Of a DNA stretch of 64,000 nt, positions 1 through 9,659 are shown piece after piece. The position numbers and the translations under genes are program-made. The notes below the pieces were generated by a model. The model did not search any database. It had not been told where the DNA came from and worked only from the letters and a program-made list of their open reading frames with translations. The stretch is from Mesorhizobium sp. WSM2240. Its GTDB lineage: Bacteria > Pseudomonadota > Alphaproteobacteria > Rhizobiales > Rhizobiaceae. Where the stretch lies: NCBI RefSeq assembly GCF_040438645.1, contig NZ_CP159253.1, positions 2,294,001 to 2,358,000 of the forward strand, written 5' to 3'. Numbering within the stretch: position 1 is the stretch's first letter; each line of letters starts with the position of its first letter.

Positions 1-1
1 C

Positions 2-514
2 GACCTGATGGGGCTCCTGAAGCTGTTTATCCGGCGTGATCTCGCCGAACTGCACCAGAACGGCGTTCGCGTAAAAATCATCGGCGATCGCGCCGGGCTG
101 CAGGGCGATATCAAGGCGCTGCTCGAAGAGGCCGAGGCGCTGACCGCCGGCAACGATGCGCTGAAACTCGTCATCGCCTTCAATTACGGTGGCCGCGACG
201 AGATCGCCCGCGCCGCGCAAAAGCTCGCCGCCGCCGCCGCTTCAGGAAAAATCGCTCCTGGCGACATTACCGTGGAAGCCGTCGCCGAGGCGCTCGACAC
301 GCGCGACATTCCGGATCCTGACCTCGTCATCCGCACCAGCGGCGAAATGCGGCTTTCGAATTTCCTGCTCTGGCAGGCGGCCTATAGTGAACTCGTATTT
401 CTGCCATGCTACTGGCCCGACTTCACCCGTGAGCATTTCGCCGAATCGCTTAGCCAGTTCGCGGCGCGCGAACGGCGTTTCGGCGGCCCGTCGGCCCGAG
501 ATGTGGCGCTATGA
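2..514 (+). CDS. uppS: Isoprenyl (undecaprenyl) diphosphate synthase, 5'-truncated by window edge
   Basis: The frame is open from base 2, so only the last 170 or so residues of a protein that is normally about 250 aa are present. The enzyme condenses eight isopentenyl diphosphates onto farnesyl diphosphate to give the C55 carrier lipid for peptidoglycan and O-antigen. The visible part holds the conserved family signature [15 protein letters not shown] and a following ELVF/WPDF segment, both typical of cis-prenyltransferases. The N-terminal catalytic Asp and substrate P-loop lie outside the window. Its TGA overlaps the ATG of cdsA (ATGA), so the two are translationally coupled, the usual rhizobial order. 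Confidence 0.95.
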   Translation, partial: DLMGLLKLFIRRDLAELHQNGVRVKIIGDRAGLQGDIKALLEEAEALTAGNDALKLVIAFNYGGRDEIARAAQKLAAAAASGKIAPGDITVEAVAEALDTRDIPDPDLVIRTSGEMRLSNFLLWQAAYSELVFLPCYWPDFTREHFAESLSQFAARERRFGGPSARDVAL

Positions 515-1326
515 GCAATCTGCAGCTTCGCGTCCTCTCGGCTGCCGTGCTGGCGATCGTCGTACTGGGGCTGACCTGGCTCGGCGGGCTGCCGTTCCGG
601 TTGTTGGCGGTGCTGATCGGCGCCGCCATCTTCTACGAATGGTGCGCCATGTCCCGCACTGTCGCCAATGCTTCCTACCAGGTGCTGACGGCACTGATCC
701 TGGCTGCGGTGCTGCTGTCGCTCATAGCGGGCTTGCCGGCTGCGACGGTGCTGCTCGTTTTGGCCGGCGCCCTGGTGGCTTCGATCGTGATGGGGCTCAT
801 CCGCGGGCAGGGTTCGTGGCCGACGATCGGGCTTGCCTATGCCGGATTCTCCGCTGTTTCGCTGATTTTCCTGCGCAGCGGCGACAATGCCGGGCTCGTG
901 GCCATCCTGTTTCTGTTCGCCACGGTCTGGACAACCGACATACTCGCCTACTTCGTTGGGCGCGCCATCGGCGGCCCAAAACTCGCGCCGGCGATCTCGC
1001 CCGGTAAGACATGGAGCGGCGCGATTGGCGGCGCTGTCGGCGGGCTTGCCGCGGGGCTCATCGCCGCAGCTCTTGCGGGCGCCGCCAATCTTCCCGTCCT
1101 TGGCATAGTAGCGCTGCTGCTCTCGATCGTGTCCCAGATCGGCGATCTGTTCGAATCCTGGGTCAAGCGGCGCTGCGGCGTGAAGGATTCAGGCGCCATC
1201 ATTCCCGGCCATGGTGGCGTCATGGATCGCGTCGACGGGCTTGTCGCGGCGGCGTTTGCTCTATACGTCATCGGCTGGATGGCGGGCGGCGCCGATCATC
1301 CGGCGCATGGATTGTTTCCGCTCTGA
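511..1326 (+). CDS. cdsA: Phosphatidate cytidylyltransferase
   Basis: Makes CDP-diacylglycerol from CTP and phosphatidic acid in the inner membrane, the branch point for all phospholipids. The 271-aa protein is almost entirely hydrophobic with several transmembrane helices and ends with the diagnostic CDS signature at about residues 216-242 (SWVKRR, then [12 protein letters not shown], then MDRVD), including the metal-binding Asp residues. The start overlaps the uppS stop. Length is normal for the family. In many relatives dxr follows this gene; here the next gene is rseP after 108 bp in which I see no gene. Confidence 0.96.
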   Translation: MSNLQLRVLSAAVLAIVVLGLTWLGGLPFRLLAVLIGAAIFYEWCAMSRTVANASYQVLTALILAAVLLSLIAGLPAATVLLVLAGALVASIVMGLIRGQGSWPTIGLAYAGFSAVSLIFLRSGDNAGLVAILFLFATVWTTDILAYFVGRAIGGPKLAPAISPGKTWSGAIGGAVGGLAAGLIAAALAGAANLPVLGIVALLLSIVSQIGDLFESWVKRRCGVKDSGAIIPGHGGVMDRVDGLVAAAFALYVIGWMAGGADHPAHGLFPL

Positions 1327-1434
1327 GCGGAAGACCACCCGGCTTCTGGTGTGTCTGCGCCACGGATTCGCCGGGATTGAGGTCACAGTCCGCGGCGCGA
1401 TCGTCGCAATGGCGGTTTTGATCGAGGGCACGAT

Positions 1435-2574
1435 TTGAACGAGTTGTTTTCAACGCTGTTTGGCTTAGACAGCCTGCTTGTCGGCACTATCTTGCCGTTC
1501 CTGTTCGTGTTGACGGTCGTCGTGTTCGTGCATGAGATGGGCCACTATCTTGTCGGCCGCTGGTGCGGCATCGGCGTCAAGGCCTTTTCTATCGGCTTCG
1601 GACCCGAGATCTTCGGCTTCAACGATCGCCGCGGCACGCGCTGGAAGCTTTCGGCCATACCGCTCGGCGGCTATGTCAAATTCGTCGGCGACATGAACGT
1701 CACCAGCACGCCTGATGCCGAGGAAGCCGAGAAGTTGACGCCGGCCGAGCGCCAAGTGGCGTTCCACACCCAGCCGGTCTGGAAACGTGCGGCGACGGTC
1801 GTCGCGGGACCGCTGTTCAATTTTCTGCTGACGATCGCGGTGCTTGCGACGTTTTTTTCAACCTATGGCCGCGTCGTCTCGGAACCGACAATCGCGGAAG
1901 TTCAGGCCGGCAGCCCCGCCGAAGTAGCCGGCTTCTTGCCCGGCGACCGTTTCGTCAGTGTCAACGGCAGTCCGGTACGGACTTTCGCCGACGTCCAGTA
2001 CCATGTCTCCGGCCGCGCCGGCGATCCGCTCGACTTTGTGCTGCTGCGCGACGGCAAAGAGATCGAACTGACGGCGACACCCAAAGTCACCGAACAGAAG
2101 GACGCCGCCGGCAACACCTTCCGCATCGGTGTCATTGGAGTGGTCAACACCAAGGAAGTCGGCCAGTTCCGCGTCATCGAATACAGCGTGCCCGGCGCGG
2201 TGGCGGAGGCCGTGAGTGAGACAGGCCGCATCATCATGCGAACCGGCCAGTTCCTGAAGCGCTTCGCGGTCGGGCGCGAGGACAAATGCCAGCTCGGCGG
2301 TCCGATCAAGATAGCCGACATGGCCGGCAAGGCGGCCAAGCTCGGCTTCGAGCGGCTGGTCGAACTGATTGCGCTGCTCTCCGTTGGCATTGGATTTTTG
2401 AACCTTCTGCCGATTCCCCCACTGGATGGGGGCCATCTGGTTTTCTACGGCATAGAGGCCGTCATCAGGCGTCCTGTGTCGGAGCGCATGATGGAGGCGG
2501 TGTACCGAACGGGGATGATTCTTGTTCTAGCCTTCATGGCGTTCGTTTTCTGGAACGACCTGTTTGGGTGCTGA
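1435..2574 (+). CDS. rseP: RIP metalloprotease RseP (site-2 protease)
   Basis: Intramembrane zinc protease that cleaves anti-sigma factors and leftover signal peptides. The zinc motif HEMGH is at residues 33-37 in the first transmembrane helix; a central PDZ region (about 125-225) precedes the second catalytic motif NLLPIPPLDGG (323-333), whose Asp331 is the third ligand. Only one PDZ region is obvious, as in many alphaproteobacterial forms. The start used is a TTG at 1435; the next ATG (Met39) lies beyond HEMGH, so a non-ATG start is needed. It sits between cdsA and bamA, matching its role in envelope quality control. Confidence 0.95.
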   Translation: MNELFSTLFGLDSLLVGTILPFLFVLTVVVFVHEMGHYLVGRWCGIGVKAFSIGFGPEIFGFNDRRGTRWKLSAIPLGGYVKFVGDMNVTSTPDAEEAEKLTPAERQVAFHTQPVWKRAATVVAGPLFNFLLTIAVLATFFSTYGRVVSEPTIAEVQAGSPAEVAGFLPGDRFVSVNGSPVRTFADVQYHVSGRAGDPLDFVLLRDGKEIELTATPKVTEQKDAAGNTFRIGVIGVVNTKEVGQFRVIEYSVPGAVAEAVSETGRIIMRTGQFLKRFAVGREDKCQLGGPIKIADMAGKAAKLGFERLVELIALLSVGIGFLNLLPIPPLDGGHLVFYGIEAVIRRPVSERMMEAVYRTGMILVLAFMAFVFWNDLFGC

Positions 2575-2578
2575 AAAC

Positions 2579-2686
2579 ATGAAGAAATTTGGGCTGGCGA
2601 CTGCTGTCGTTACGACGGCGTTTACCATCGCGGGGAATATGCGTGACGCGAAAGCCACGCGGAATGGCGAAGTAAACGCAAATTAA
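2579..2686 (+). CDS. Possible 35-aa secreted or membrane peptide
   Basis: A short frame begins 5 bp after the rseP stop with ATG-AAG-AAA and encodes a basic start (MKKFG) followed by a small hydrophobic stretch (LATAVVTTAFTIAG) and a polar tail ending in Asn. This looks like a tiny signal-peptide or single-pass peptide. It is too short for codon statistics, no clear Shine-Dalgarno is visible, and I recognise no family. It could be a chance frame in the bamA leader. Confidence 0.25.
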   Translation: MKKFGLATAVVTTAFTIAGNMRDAKATRNGEVNAN

Positions 2687-2750
2687 CCAGAAGCCTTGCG
2701 TGTAGGGAAAATCCGGTTAATACGGTATGGGAAATTTACCGCACGTCCGG

Positions 2751-2778
2751 TTTTCTCGCCGTGGGGACTTCGAGAAAA
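2751..2778 (+). promoter_or_regulatory. Inverted repeat in the bamA leader
   Basis: TTTTCTC (2751-2757) and GAGAAAA (2772-2778) can pair with a 14-nt loop, ending 14 bases before the bamA ATG. The only purine-rich run near the start (AAAAGG, 2775-2780) partly lies in the right arm, so folding could limit ribosome access. This is inferred from the sequence alone. Confidence 0.3.
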
Positions 2779-2792
2779 GGTTTTAAAGCCCG

Positions 2793-5180
2793 ATGAAGGC
2801 AGTTACGAAGTTTTTGAGCGCCGCTTCCGCGGTGGCTGTGTCTGCTGCTCTGGCAGTTCCGGGCGCAGCCGTTTTGCAGTTTGCATCAGTTTCAATGGCC
2901 GAGGCGGCGGTTGTCAGCAGCATTGATGTGCGTGGTAATCAGCGGGTCGACGCTGAAACCATCCGCAACTACCTCTCCATTAGCCCCGGCAGGTCGTTTT
3001 CCAACGCCGACATTGACGAGGCTGTGAAGCGCCTGTTCGGCACCGGTCTGTTCTCTGATGTCCGCATCACCCAGGTCGGCTCGACGCTGGTGGTGCAGGT
3101 TTCGGAATATCAGGTCGTCAATCAGGTCCTTTTCCAAGGCAACAAGAAGATCAAGGACGCACAGCTAGCCGGCACCGTCCAGTTGAAGCCGCGCGGCACG
3201 TTTTCGCCCGCCTCGCTGGAAACCGATGCGGAAGCGATCCGCGCGGCCTACCAGCGCATTGGCCGCAACGACGCCACTGTCACCCCGAAAACGATTGATC
3301 TGGGGGACAACCGCGTCAACGTCGTGTTCGAGATCAACGAAGGCGACCGAACCAAGATCGCCTCGATCAATTTCACCGGCAACAACGCTTTCAGCGATCG
3401 ACGGCTCTCCGACGTGATCGCCACCAAGCGCTCGACCATTCTGTCATTCCTGCTGCGGGACGACATCTATGACGAGGAGCGCCTGCGCGCGGACGAGGAA
3501 GCGCTGCGCCGCTTCTACTACAACCGCGGCTATGCCGATTTCCAGGTCGTCTCGGCGTTCGGTGAGCTCAACGAGGCAACCAACGAATACACGGTCTCGA
3601 TCACGGTCGACGAAGGCGAGCGTTACACCTTCGGTGATGTGAGCGTCGAGAGTACGATTGCGGGCGTCGATGGCGAATCTCTGCGTTCGCTGGTCGAAAC
3701 CAGCCCCGGTGCGGTCTACAGCGCCAAGAATGTCGAAGACTCCATCATTGCCCTTACCGAGCATGTCGCCGGTCTCGGCTACGCTTTCGCGCAGGTCACG
3801 CCGCGCGGCGACCGCAATTTCGAAAACCGCACCATTTCGGTTGTCTATACGGTCGATCAGGGCCCGAGAACGTATGTCGAGCGCATCGAGATCCGTGGCA
3901 ACACGCGCACGCGTGACTATGTCATTCGCCGCGAGTTCGACGTCAGCGAAGGCGACGCGTTCAATCAGGTGCTGATCCAGCGCGCGAAGAGACGGCTCGA
4001 AGCCCTTAATTACTTTGAGCGCGTCGAGATCGCCACCGCTCCCGGCTCGGAGCCGGACCAGGTGGTGCTCGTCGTTGATGTTGTGGAGAAGTCGACCGGC
4101 GAATTCTCGATCGGCGCGGGCTACACGACGGGCGGCTCGACCCCCGGACCTTCGATCGAAGGTGCGATCACCGAGCGTAATTTCCTCGGCCGTGGCCAGT
4201 TCATCCGGCTTTCGGCCGGCGGTGGCAAGGATTCGCGCGACTTCATGCTGTCTTTCACCGAGCCCTACTTCCTCGGACGACGCATCGCGGCAGGCTTCGA
4301 TGTCTTCCGCCAGACCCGCCGCTACAACGACTACGAGAGCGAACTGACCGGCGCGACCGTACGCTTCGGCCTTCCGATCACCGAGAACATCAGCACGCAG
4401 CTGGCTTATAATTTCACACAGGAAGAGTACGAGTTCCGTGAAGGCTGCGACGATCCAGACGTTCCCGGCACGCCGGACCCGGATTGCGGCGTATCGGAAG
4501 CCATTATCGACGGAGTCGAGAACAGCCCGTGGAACAAATCGTCCGTTTCGGGTGGGCTCGTCTACAACACCATCGACGACATGAAGAACCCGCATTCGGG
4601 CATATACGCAAACTTCACGACTGAAGTCGCCGGGCTTGGCGGCGATGCGGAGTACGTGAAGCTGACAGGACGTGGCAGCTACTATCACACGCTTTCGGAA
4701 GAAATGGATATCGTCGGCCTGGTCAGTGTCGGCGGCGGCCATATCGCCGGCTTCGGCTCGGAAAGCAATCTGCGCATCTTTGATCACTTCAAGAGCAATG
4801 ACCGGATGATCCGCGGCTTCGAATTCGACGGCATCGGCCCGTACGATGATGCCTCTGATGACAAAGATCATCTCGGCGGTACGACTTACTTCAATGCGTC
4901 CGTCGAGGCGCAGTTCCCGGTTCCAGTCGTTCCGGAAAGCTTCGGCCTGCGTGGCGCGGTTTTCGCGGACGCAGCGACGCTCTATGGCAACGACATCGAT
5001 ACGGCCGGTACTACGATCGATCTCGTCGGCACCGGCATGGAGTGGCGCGCTTCGGTGGGCGCCGGCCTGATCTGGGCTTCGCCCTTCGGTCCGCTGCGCA
5101 TCGACTACGCGGTTCCGGTCGTTAAGGAAGAGAACGACGAGGAACAGAACTTCAACTTCGGCATTTCGACCCGCTTCTGA
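2793..5180 (+). CDS. bamA: Outer membrane protein assembly factor BamA
   Basis: Core of the BAM complex that inserts beta-barrel proteins into the outer membrane. The 795-aa precursor starts with a signal peptide (basic MKAVTK, hydrophobic core, cleavage near MAEAA about residue 39). A series of POTRA domains follows (about residues 42-430, with repeated IxxIxFxGN-type strands such as INFTGNNAF and IEIRGNTRTRD). The C-terminal 16-strand barrel runs from about 440 and ends in Phe (NFNFGISTRF), the classical outer-membrane insertion signal. Normal length. It is followed directly by lpxD, the standard proteobacterial order. Confidence 0.97.
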   Translation: MKAVTKFLSAASAVAVSAALAVPGAAVLQFASVSMAEAAVVSSIDVRGNQRVDAETIRNYLSISPGRSFSNADIDEAVKRLFGTGLFSDVRITQVGSTLVVQVSEYQVVNQVLFQGNKKIKDAQLAGTVQLKPRGTFSPASLETDAEAIRAAYQRIGRNDATVTPKTIDLGDNRVNVVFEINEGDRTKIASINFTGNNAFSDRRLSDVIATKRSTILSFLLRDDIYDEERLRADEEALRRFYYNRGYADFQVVSAFGELNEATNEYTVSITVDEGERYTFGDVSVESTIAGVDGESLRSLVETSPGAVYSAKNVEDSIIALTEHVAGLGYAFAQVTPRGDRNFENRTISVVYTVDQGPRTYVERIEIRGNTRTRDYVIRREFDVSEGDAFNQVLIQRAKRRLEALNYFERVEIATAPGSEPDQVVLVVDVVEKSTGEFSIGAGYTTGGSTPGPSIEGAITERNFLGRGQFIRLSAGGGKDSRDFMLSFTEPYFLGRRIAAGFDVFRQTRRYNDYESELTGATVRFGLPITENISTQLAYNFTQEEYEFREGCDDPDVPGTPDPDCGVSEAIIDGVENSPWNKSSVSGGLVYNTIDDMKNPHSGIYANFTTEVAGLGGDAEYVKLTGRGSYYHTLSEEMDIVGLVSVGGGHIAGFGSESNLRIFDHFKSNDRMIRGFEFDGIGPYDDASDDKDHLGGTTYFNASVEAQFPVPVVPESFGLRGAVFADAATLYGNDIDTAGTTIDLVGTGMEWRASVGAGLIWASPFGPLRIDYAVPVVKEENDEEQNFNFGISTRF

Positions 5181-5230
5181 TTGGTTGAAAGATGCTTCCG
5201 GGCCTGAATGGCCCGGAAGAAAAGGCTTGC

Positions 5231-6289
5231 ATGTCAGACCCGGTCTTCTTCGTGCCGTCACGACGCTATTCGGCGGGCGAGATCGCAAGCCTTACCGGCG
5301 CCGAACTTGCAGATAGCGCACATTCCGCAACTGCCATCTCGACCATCGCGTCGGCTGCCACTGGCGGGGAGGGTGCGCTTGTTTTCGTCGAAGGCAAGCG
5401 CAATGCCGGGCTGCTCGACAAGCTGAACGCGGCGGCGGTTCTGGTCACTCCCGATATAGCCGGCCGCGCGCCTTCCGGCATCGCCGTACTGGTCACGCCG
5501 ACGCCGCAGCGCGCATTCGCCATGGTCGGTCGGCTGCTTTTTCCCGATGCCGCGACACCCGGCGCAATCACCGGTGAGACCGGCATTTCGCCCGCGGCCC
5601 ATATCGACCCGACGGCGCATCTCGAGGCCGGCGTCGTCGTGGAAGCCGGCGCGGTGATCGGGGCAGGGGTCTCGATCGGAGCCGGCACGATCATCGCGCC
5701 GAATGTCGTTATTGGCCGCAATTCGCAGATCGGCCGCAACGCCTATGTCGGGCCCAACGCCACCATCCAGTACGCGCTGATCGGCAACCACGTCATCATC
5801 CATGCCGGCGCAAAGATCGGCCAGGACGGCTTCGGCTTCGTCGCCGGCCGCGGAGGGCCCGAGCGCATTCCGCAGATCGGCCGCGTGGTCATCCAGGACA
5901 ATGTCGAGGTCGGAGCAAACTCCACCATCGACCGCGGGGCAATGGCCGATACCGTCATCGGCGAGAACACCAAGATCGACAATCTGGTCCAGATCGCCCA
6001 CAACGTTCGCATTGGCCGTGGCTGCATCATTGCCGGTCTCACCGGCATTTCCGGCTCCGTCACCATTGGAGACAACGTCCTGATGGGCGGCGGCGTGGGA
6101 CTGGCCGACCATGTGGTGATCGGCGACAGAGCGCAGCTTGCGGCGCGAAGCGGGTTCATGCACGACGTGCCGGCCGGCGAAGTCTGGGCGGGTTATCCGG
6201 CGAAGCCGATGAAAGAAGCCATGCGCGAATTTGCGATGATCCGCAGGCTGGCGCAGACCAGGCCGAAAAAGGGTGATGATAATGGCTGA
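5231..6289 (+). CDS. lpxD: UDP-3-O-(3-hydroxyacyl)glucosamine N-acyltransferase
   Basis: Third step of lipid A synthesis: N-acylation of UDP-3-O-acyl-glucosamine from acyl-ACP. The 352-aa protein has an N-terminal uridine-binding domain (about 1-100) and a long left-handed beta helix of hexapeptide repeats ([13 protein letters not shown] and similar, from about residue 115). The catalytic His is in the [10 protein letters not shown] segment. A longer frame begins at 5192, but the ATG at 5231 follows an AAAAGG ribosome site and gives the family N-terminus (SDPVFFVPS). Its end overlaps the fabZ start by 8 bases. Confidence 0.95.
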   Translation: MSDPVFFVPSRRYSAGEIASLTGAELADSAHSATAISTIASAATGGEGALVFVEGKRNAGLLDKLNAAAVLVTPDIAGRAPSGIAVLVTPTPQRAFAMVGRLLFPDAATPGAITGETGISPAAHIDPTAHLEAGVVVEAGAVIGAGVSIGAGTIIAPNVVIGRNSQIGRNAYVGPNATIQYALIGNHVIIHAGAKIGQDGFGFVAGRGGPERIPQIGRVVIQDNVEVGANSTIDRGAMADTVIGENTKIDNLVQIAHNVRIGRGCIIAGLTGISGSVTIGDNVLMGGGVGLADHVVIGDRAQLAARSGFMHDVPAGEVWAGYPAKPMKEAMREFAMIRRLAQTRPKKGDDNG

Positions 6290-6749
6290 TACGCCGCCAG
6301 CGACGCTCGATATCGTTGACATTCTGGGCCTGATGAAACTCCTGCCGCATCGCTACCCGTTCCTGCTTGTCGACAAAATCATCGAAATCGATGAAGACAA
6401 TTCAGCGATCGGCATCAAGAACGTCACCATCAACGAGCCGCATTTCCAGGGCCATTTCCCTGAGCAGCCGGTCATGCCCGGCGTTCTTATCGTCGAAGCG
6501 ATGGCGCAGACGGCCGGCGCCATCTGCATCCGCAGCCAGAAGACCGACAAGCCGTCGCTGGTTTATTTCATGACCATCGACAATGCCAAATTCCGCCGTC
6601 CGGTCGTGCCGGGTGACCGCCTTGAAATTCACGTAAAAAAGCTGAAGAAGCGCGGCAATATCTGGCGCTTTGCCTGCGAGGCGATGGTAGACGGGGCGAA
6701 AGCCGCGGAAGCCGAGATCTCGGCGATGATGTCGCCGCCGACGGCCTGA
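6282..6749 (+). CDS. fabZ: 3-hydroxyacyl-[acyl-carrier-protein] dehydratase
   Basis: Dehydrates beta-hydroxyacyl-ACP in fatty acid elongation and competes with LpxA/LpxD for the same hydroxyacyl-ACP pool, which explains its place inside the lipid A operon. The hot-dog fold signature is clear: [12 protein letters not shown] with the catalytic His, and [11 protein letters not shown] followed by VEAMAQ with the catalytic Glu. Of two in-frame ATGs I chose 6282, 7 bases after GGGT, rather than 6273; this gives 155 aa. Confidence 0.95.
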   Translation: MADTPPATLDIVDILGLMKLLPHRYPFLLVDKIIEIDEDNSAIGIKNVTINEPHFQGHFPEQPVMPGVLIVEAMAQTAGAICIRSQKTDKPSLVYFMTIDNAKFRRPVVPGDRLEIHVKKLKKRGNIWRFACEAMVDGAKAAEAEISAMMSPPTA

Positions 6750-6763
6750 CCCGGAAAGACTTG

Positions 6764-7597
6764 ATGCAGACTGACCCTTTCATCCATCCCTCGGCTGTGG
6801 TCGAGCCGGTCGCCAAGATAGGCGCAGGCGTCTCGATTGGGCCGCTTTGCCACGTTGGCGCGGATGCCACGATCGGCGCGGGCACGCGCCTCGTCAGCCA
6901 TGTCACGGTCATCGGCGCAACAACGATCGGCGAAAACTGCGTCGTCTACCCGCAAGCTGTGCTCGGCGGTCCGCCGCAGAATACCGGCCACAAGGGCGGC
7001 CGCACCACGCTGACCATCGGCGACAATTGCACCATTCGCGAATTCGTCACCATGCACACCGGAACCGACAATGCCCGCGGCGCGACCATTGTCGGAAACA
7101 ACGGCAATTTCCTCGCCTATTCGCATGTCGCGCATGACTGCATCGTCGGCGACAACGTCACCTTGACCAACGGTGCGACGCTAGGCGGCCATTGCGAGAT
7201 CGGCGACAATGTCGCGATCGGCGGTCTGAGCGCGGTTCACCAGTTCGTCCGCATCGGCCACAACGCCTTTCTGGCCGGCGGCTCCATGCTGGTCGGCGAC
7301 CTGATCCCCTACGCCATAGCCATGGGTAATCGCGCCAAACTGCGCGGATTGAACGTCGTCGGCCTCAAGCGCTCCGGTATGCCGCGAACGGAAATTCAGG
7401 CGCTGCGGCGCGCCTACCGCACCATCTTCGACCCGGCCCGCCCAGTTGCCGAAAATATCGAGATCGCCCGCGCCGAATTCGCCGGTTTCCCCGCTGCGAT
7501 GAAGATCGTCGACTTCATCAGCGCGCGCGGCAAGCGCCATTACGCCGTGCCGCCGCTGAAAGCCGGCGCCGATGACGCCGACGATGACGAGAGCTGA
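6764..7597 (+). CDS. lpxA: Acyl-ACP--UDP-N-acetylglucosamine O-acyltransferase
   Basis: First step of lipid A synthesis, in the cytosol. The 277-aa protein is mostly hexapeptide-repeat beta helix ([20 protein letters not shown]) with the catalytic His in the NFLAYSHVAHDC segment, and a short helical C-terminus (AYRTIFDPARP). The ATG at 6764 lies 5 bases after GGAAAG; a TTG immediately before it is the alternative start. The 3' end overlaps lpxI by 26 bases. Confidence 0.95.
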   Translation: MQTDPFIHPSAVVEPVAKIGAGVSIGPLCHVGADATIGAGTRLVSHVTVIGATTIGENCVVYPQAVLGGPPQNTGHKGGRTTLTIGDNCTIREFVTMHTGTDNARGATIVGNNGNFLAYSHVAHDCIVGDNVTLTNGATLGGHCEIGDNVAIGGLSAVHQFVRIGHNAFLAGGSMLVGDLIPYAIAMGNRAKLRGLNVVGLKRSGMPRTEIQALRRAYRTIFDPARPVAENIEIARAEFAGFPAAMKIVDFISARGKRHYAVPPLKAGADDADDDES

Positions 7598-8474
7598 CGC
7601 GGAACCACGCAACAAGCTTGCCGCCGGCGACAGGGTCGCTGTGGTCGCCGGGAGCGGCAGGCTGCCCGTCACCATCGCCAAGAGCCTGGCCGAGGCCGGC
7701 CATTCGCCCTTCGTCGTGATGCTCGCCGGTGAGGCGGGCGACGATCTCGCTTTGGCCTCCTTCGAACATGAATGGCTGGCGCTGGAAGAGATCGGCGCTC
7801 TACTGCCGCTCCTGAAACATCGCAAGATCACCCACGTCGTGCTGGCGGGTGGGGTAAGCCGCCGTCCGCACTGGAGGCAAATCCGGCCGACCCTTGCCTT
7901 GCTGCGTATCCTGCCAAGAATCCTGATGGCGCTGGCGCGCGGCGACGACGGCTTGCTCAGGGTCATCATCGGTCAGATCGAAGCCGAAGGCTTCAAGGTG
8001 ATCGGCGCACACGAAGTCGTTCCGGACCTGCTTGCGCCGGAAGGGCTGATGACCCGCGCCAGGCCGATGAAAGGCGACGCGGCCGACCTTGACGCTGCAC
8101 TCGCCGCCGCTCGCGCCATCGGTGCACTCGACATCGGCCAGGCGGCGGTGGCGATCGGCGGCCGGGTGGTGGCGCTGGAGGGCGTGGAGGGAACCGACGG
8201 GCTGCTCGAGCGGGTGAAGGAACTGCGCCATCACGGCCGCATCGGCGGCAGGAAACGCGGCGTTCTCGTCAAATGCGCCAAGCCCGGCCAGGAATTGCGC
8301 GCCGACCTTCCGGGCATCGGCCCGGCAACCGTTGATGCCGCCCATGCTGCAGGCCTTGCCGGCATAGGCGTCGAGGCAGGTCATTCGCTGGTGCTGGATT
8401 TCGGTGAGACGGTCAAGCGCGCCGACGCACTCGGCCTGTTCGTGGTTGGCCTGCCGGCAGGCGGCAAGCCATGA
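7572..8474 (+). CDS. lpxI: UDP-2,3-diacylglucosamine pyrophosphatase LpxI
   Basis: Hydrolyses UDP-2,3-diacylglucosamine to lipid X in bacteria that use LpxI instead of LpxH. The 300-aa protein is of the DUF1009/LpxI type: an N-terminal Rossmann-like domain (DRVAVVAGSGRLPVTIAK) and a C-terminal catalytic domain holding KCAKPGQELRADLPGIGP and a conserved GIGVEAGHSL segment. It sits between lpxA and lpxB, the characteristic alphaproteobacterial position, and shares 4 bases with lpxB. ATG 7584 is an alternative start. Confidence 0.93.
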   Translation: MTPTMTRADAEPRNKLAAGDRVAVVAGSGRLPVTIAKSLAEAGHSPFVVMLAGEAGDDLALASFEHEWLALEEIGALLPLLKHRKITHVVLAGGVSRRPHWRQIRPTLALLRILPRILMALARGDDGLLRVIIGQIEAEGFKVIGAHEVVPDLLAPEGLMTRARPMKGDAADLDAALAAARAIGALDIGQAAVAIGGRVVALEGVEGTDGLLERVKELRHHGRIGGRKRGVLVKCAKPGQELRADLPGIGPATVDAAHAAGLAGIGVEAGHSLVLDFGETVKRADALGLFVVGLPAGGKP

Positions 8475-9640
8475 GCGACACCCGCCCGCTCAAGATCGCC
8501 ATTATCGCCGGTGAGGAATCCGGCGACCTCTTGGGCGCCGACATCGTGCGCGCCCTGCAACGTCTCACCGGTCGCGAGATCCGGCTTGTCGGGACCGGCG
8601 GCCGCCATCTTCAGGAACTGGGGCTTTCGCCGTTGTTCGACGCGAGCGAGATCGCGCTGATGGGCATCAGCGCCATCCTGCGCGATCTCCCGCGGCTGAT
8701 CCGCCGCATCGGTGAGACCGCGCGGGCCGTTGTAGCCGAGAAGCCGGATTGCCTGATCACCATCGACAGTCCCGATTTCACGCTACGCGTCGCCAAAAAA
8801 GTGCGGGCGCGGGATTCCTCGATTCCGATCGTGCATTATGTCTGCCCAAGCGTCTGGGCCTGGCGGCCGGGCAGGGCGCCGGCAATGCGGCCGCATGTCG
8901 ATCACGTGCTCTGCCTTCTGCCTTTCGAGGCGGCCGAACTGCAGCGTCTCGGCGGCCCGCCCGGAACCTATGTGGGCCACCGCCTGACCCAGGACGAGGG
9001 AGTGACGCTGGCTAGTTCTATGCAGGCTGCTCCGCGCGACCTGTCCGAGGCCCGCGAAAAGACGCTGCTCCTGCTGCCCGGCTCGCGCAGGGGCGAAGTC
9101 AGAAGCCTTATAGAGGTGTTTGGCGAAACGGTTTCGGTGCTGCGATCGCGTGGCCATCGCCTACGCCTACTCCTGCCAACGGTGCCACATGTCGCCGATA
9201 CCGTCAAAGCCGCGGTCTCCGGTTGGGCCGTGAAGCCCGAGATCATTCTCGACCAGGCGCGCAAATGGCAGGCATTCGGCGAAGCCGACGCAGCGCTGAT
9301 AGCGTCTGGAACCGTCTCGCTGGAACTAGCGCTGGCCGGCGTCCCCTCGGTATCGAGCTATAGACTCGACCCGGTCGCGCGGCTCATCCAGGGGCTGGTC
9401 TCCGTCTGGTCCGCGCTCCTGCCCAATTTGATCGCTGACCAGCCGATCGTTCCGGAATTCTACAACCAGTATGTCAGGCCCGAAAACCTTGCCCGCCACA
9501 TCGAAGCGCTGTGGGCCGACACTGCGTTCAGGACGTGGCAGAAGGACGGCTTCGCCGAAGTCGCGGGGCGCATGCGCACTGACCGGCCGTCTGGTGAGAT
9601 CGCGGCGCAAATCGTGCTCGACCATATAGCCAAACATTAG
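8471..9640 (+). CDS. lpxB: Lipid-A-disaccharide synthase
   Basis: GT19 glycosyltransferase that joins lipid X to UDP-2,3-diacylglucosamine. The 389-aa protein begins with the donor-domain motif IIAGEESGDLLGA, contains YVCPSVWAWRPGRA and VDHVLCLLPFEA, and ends with the nucleotide-binding half (LLLPGSRRGEV, then ASGTVSLELALAGVPSV). Its ATG overlaps the lpxI stop (ATGA). It is the last gene of the + strand envelope cluster; the next gene converges with only 19 bp between. Confidence 0.95.
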   Translation: MSDTRPLKIAIIAGEESGDLLGADIVRALQRLTGREIRLVGTGGRHLQELGLSPLFDASEIALMGISAILRDLPRLIRRIGETARAVVAEKPDCLITIDSPDFTLRVAKKVRARDSSIPIVHYVCPSVWAWRPGRAPAMRPHVDHVLCLLPFEAAELQRLGGPPGTYVGHRLTQDEGVTLASSMQAAPRDLSEAREKTLLLLPGSRRGEVRSLIEVFGETVSVLRSRGHRLRLLLPTVPHVADTVKAAVSGWAVKPEIILDQARKWQAFGEADAALIASGTVSLELALAGVPSVSSYRLDPVARLIQGLVSVWSALLPNLIADQPIVPEFYNQYVRPENLARHIEALWADTAFRTWQKDGFAEVAGRMRTDRPSGEIAAQIVLDHIAKH

Positions 9641-9659
9641 GCAAGCAGTAGAATCGCGG

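Noticed and set aside
3444..5288. 614-codon minus-strand frame opposite bamA
   Set aside because: BamA is complete with signal peptide and C-terminal Phe; the antisense frame is His/Arg-rich shadow without motifs.
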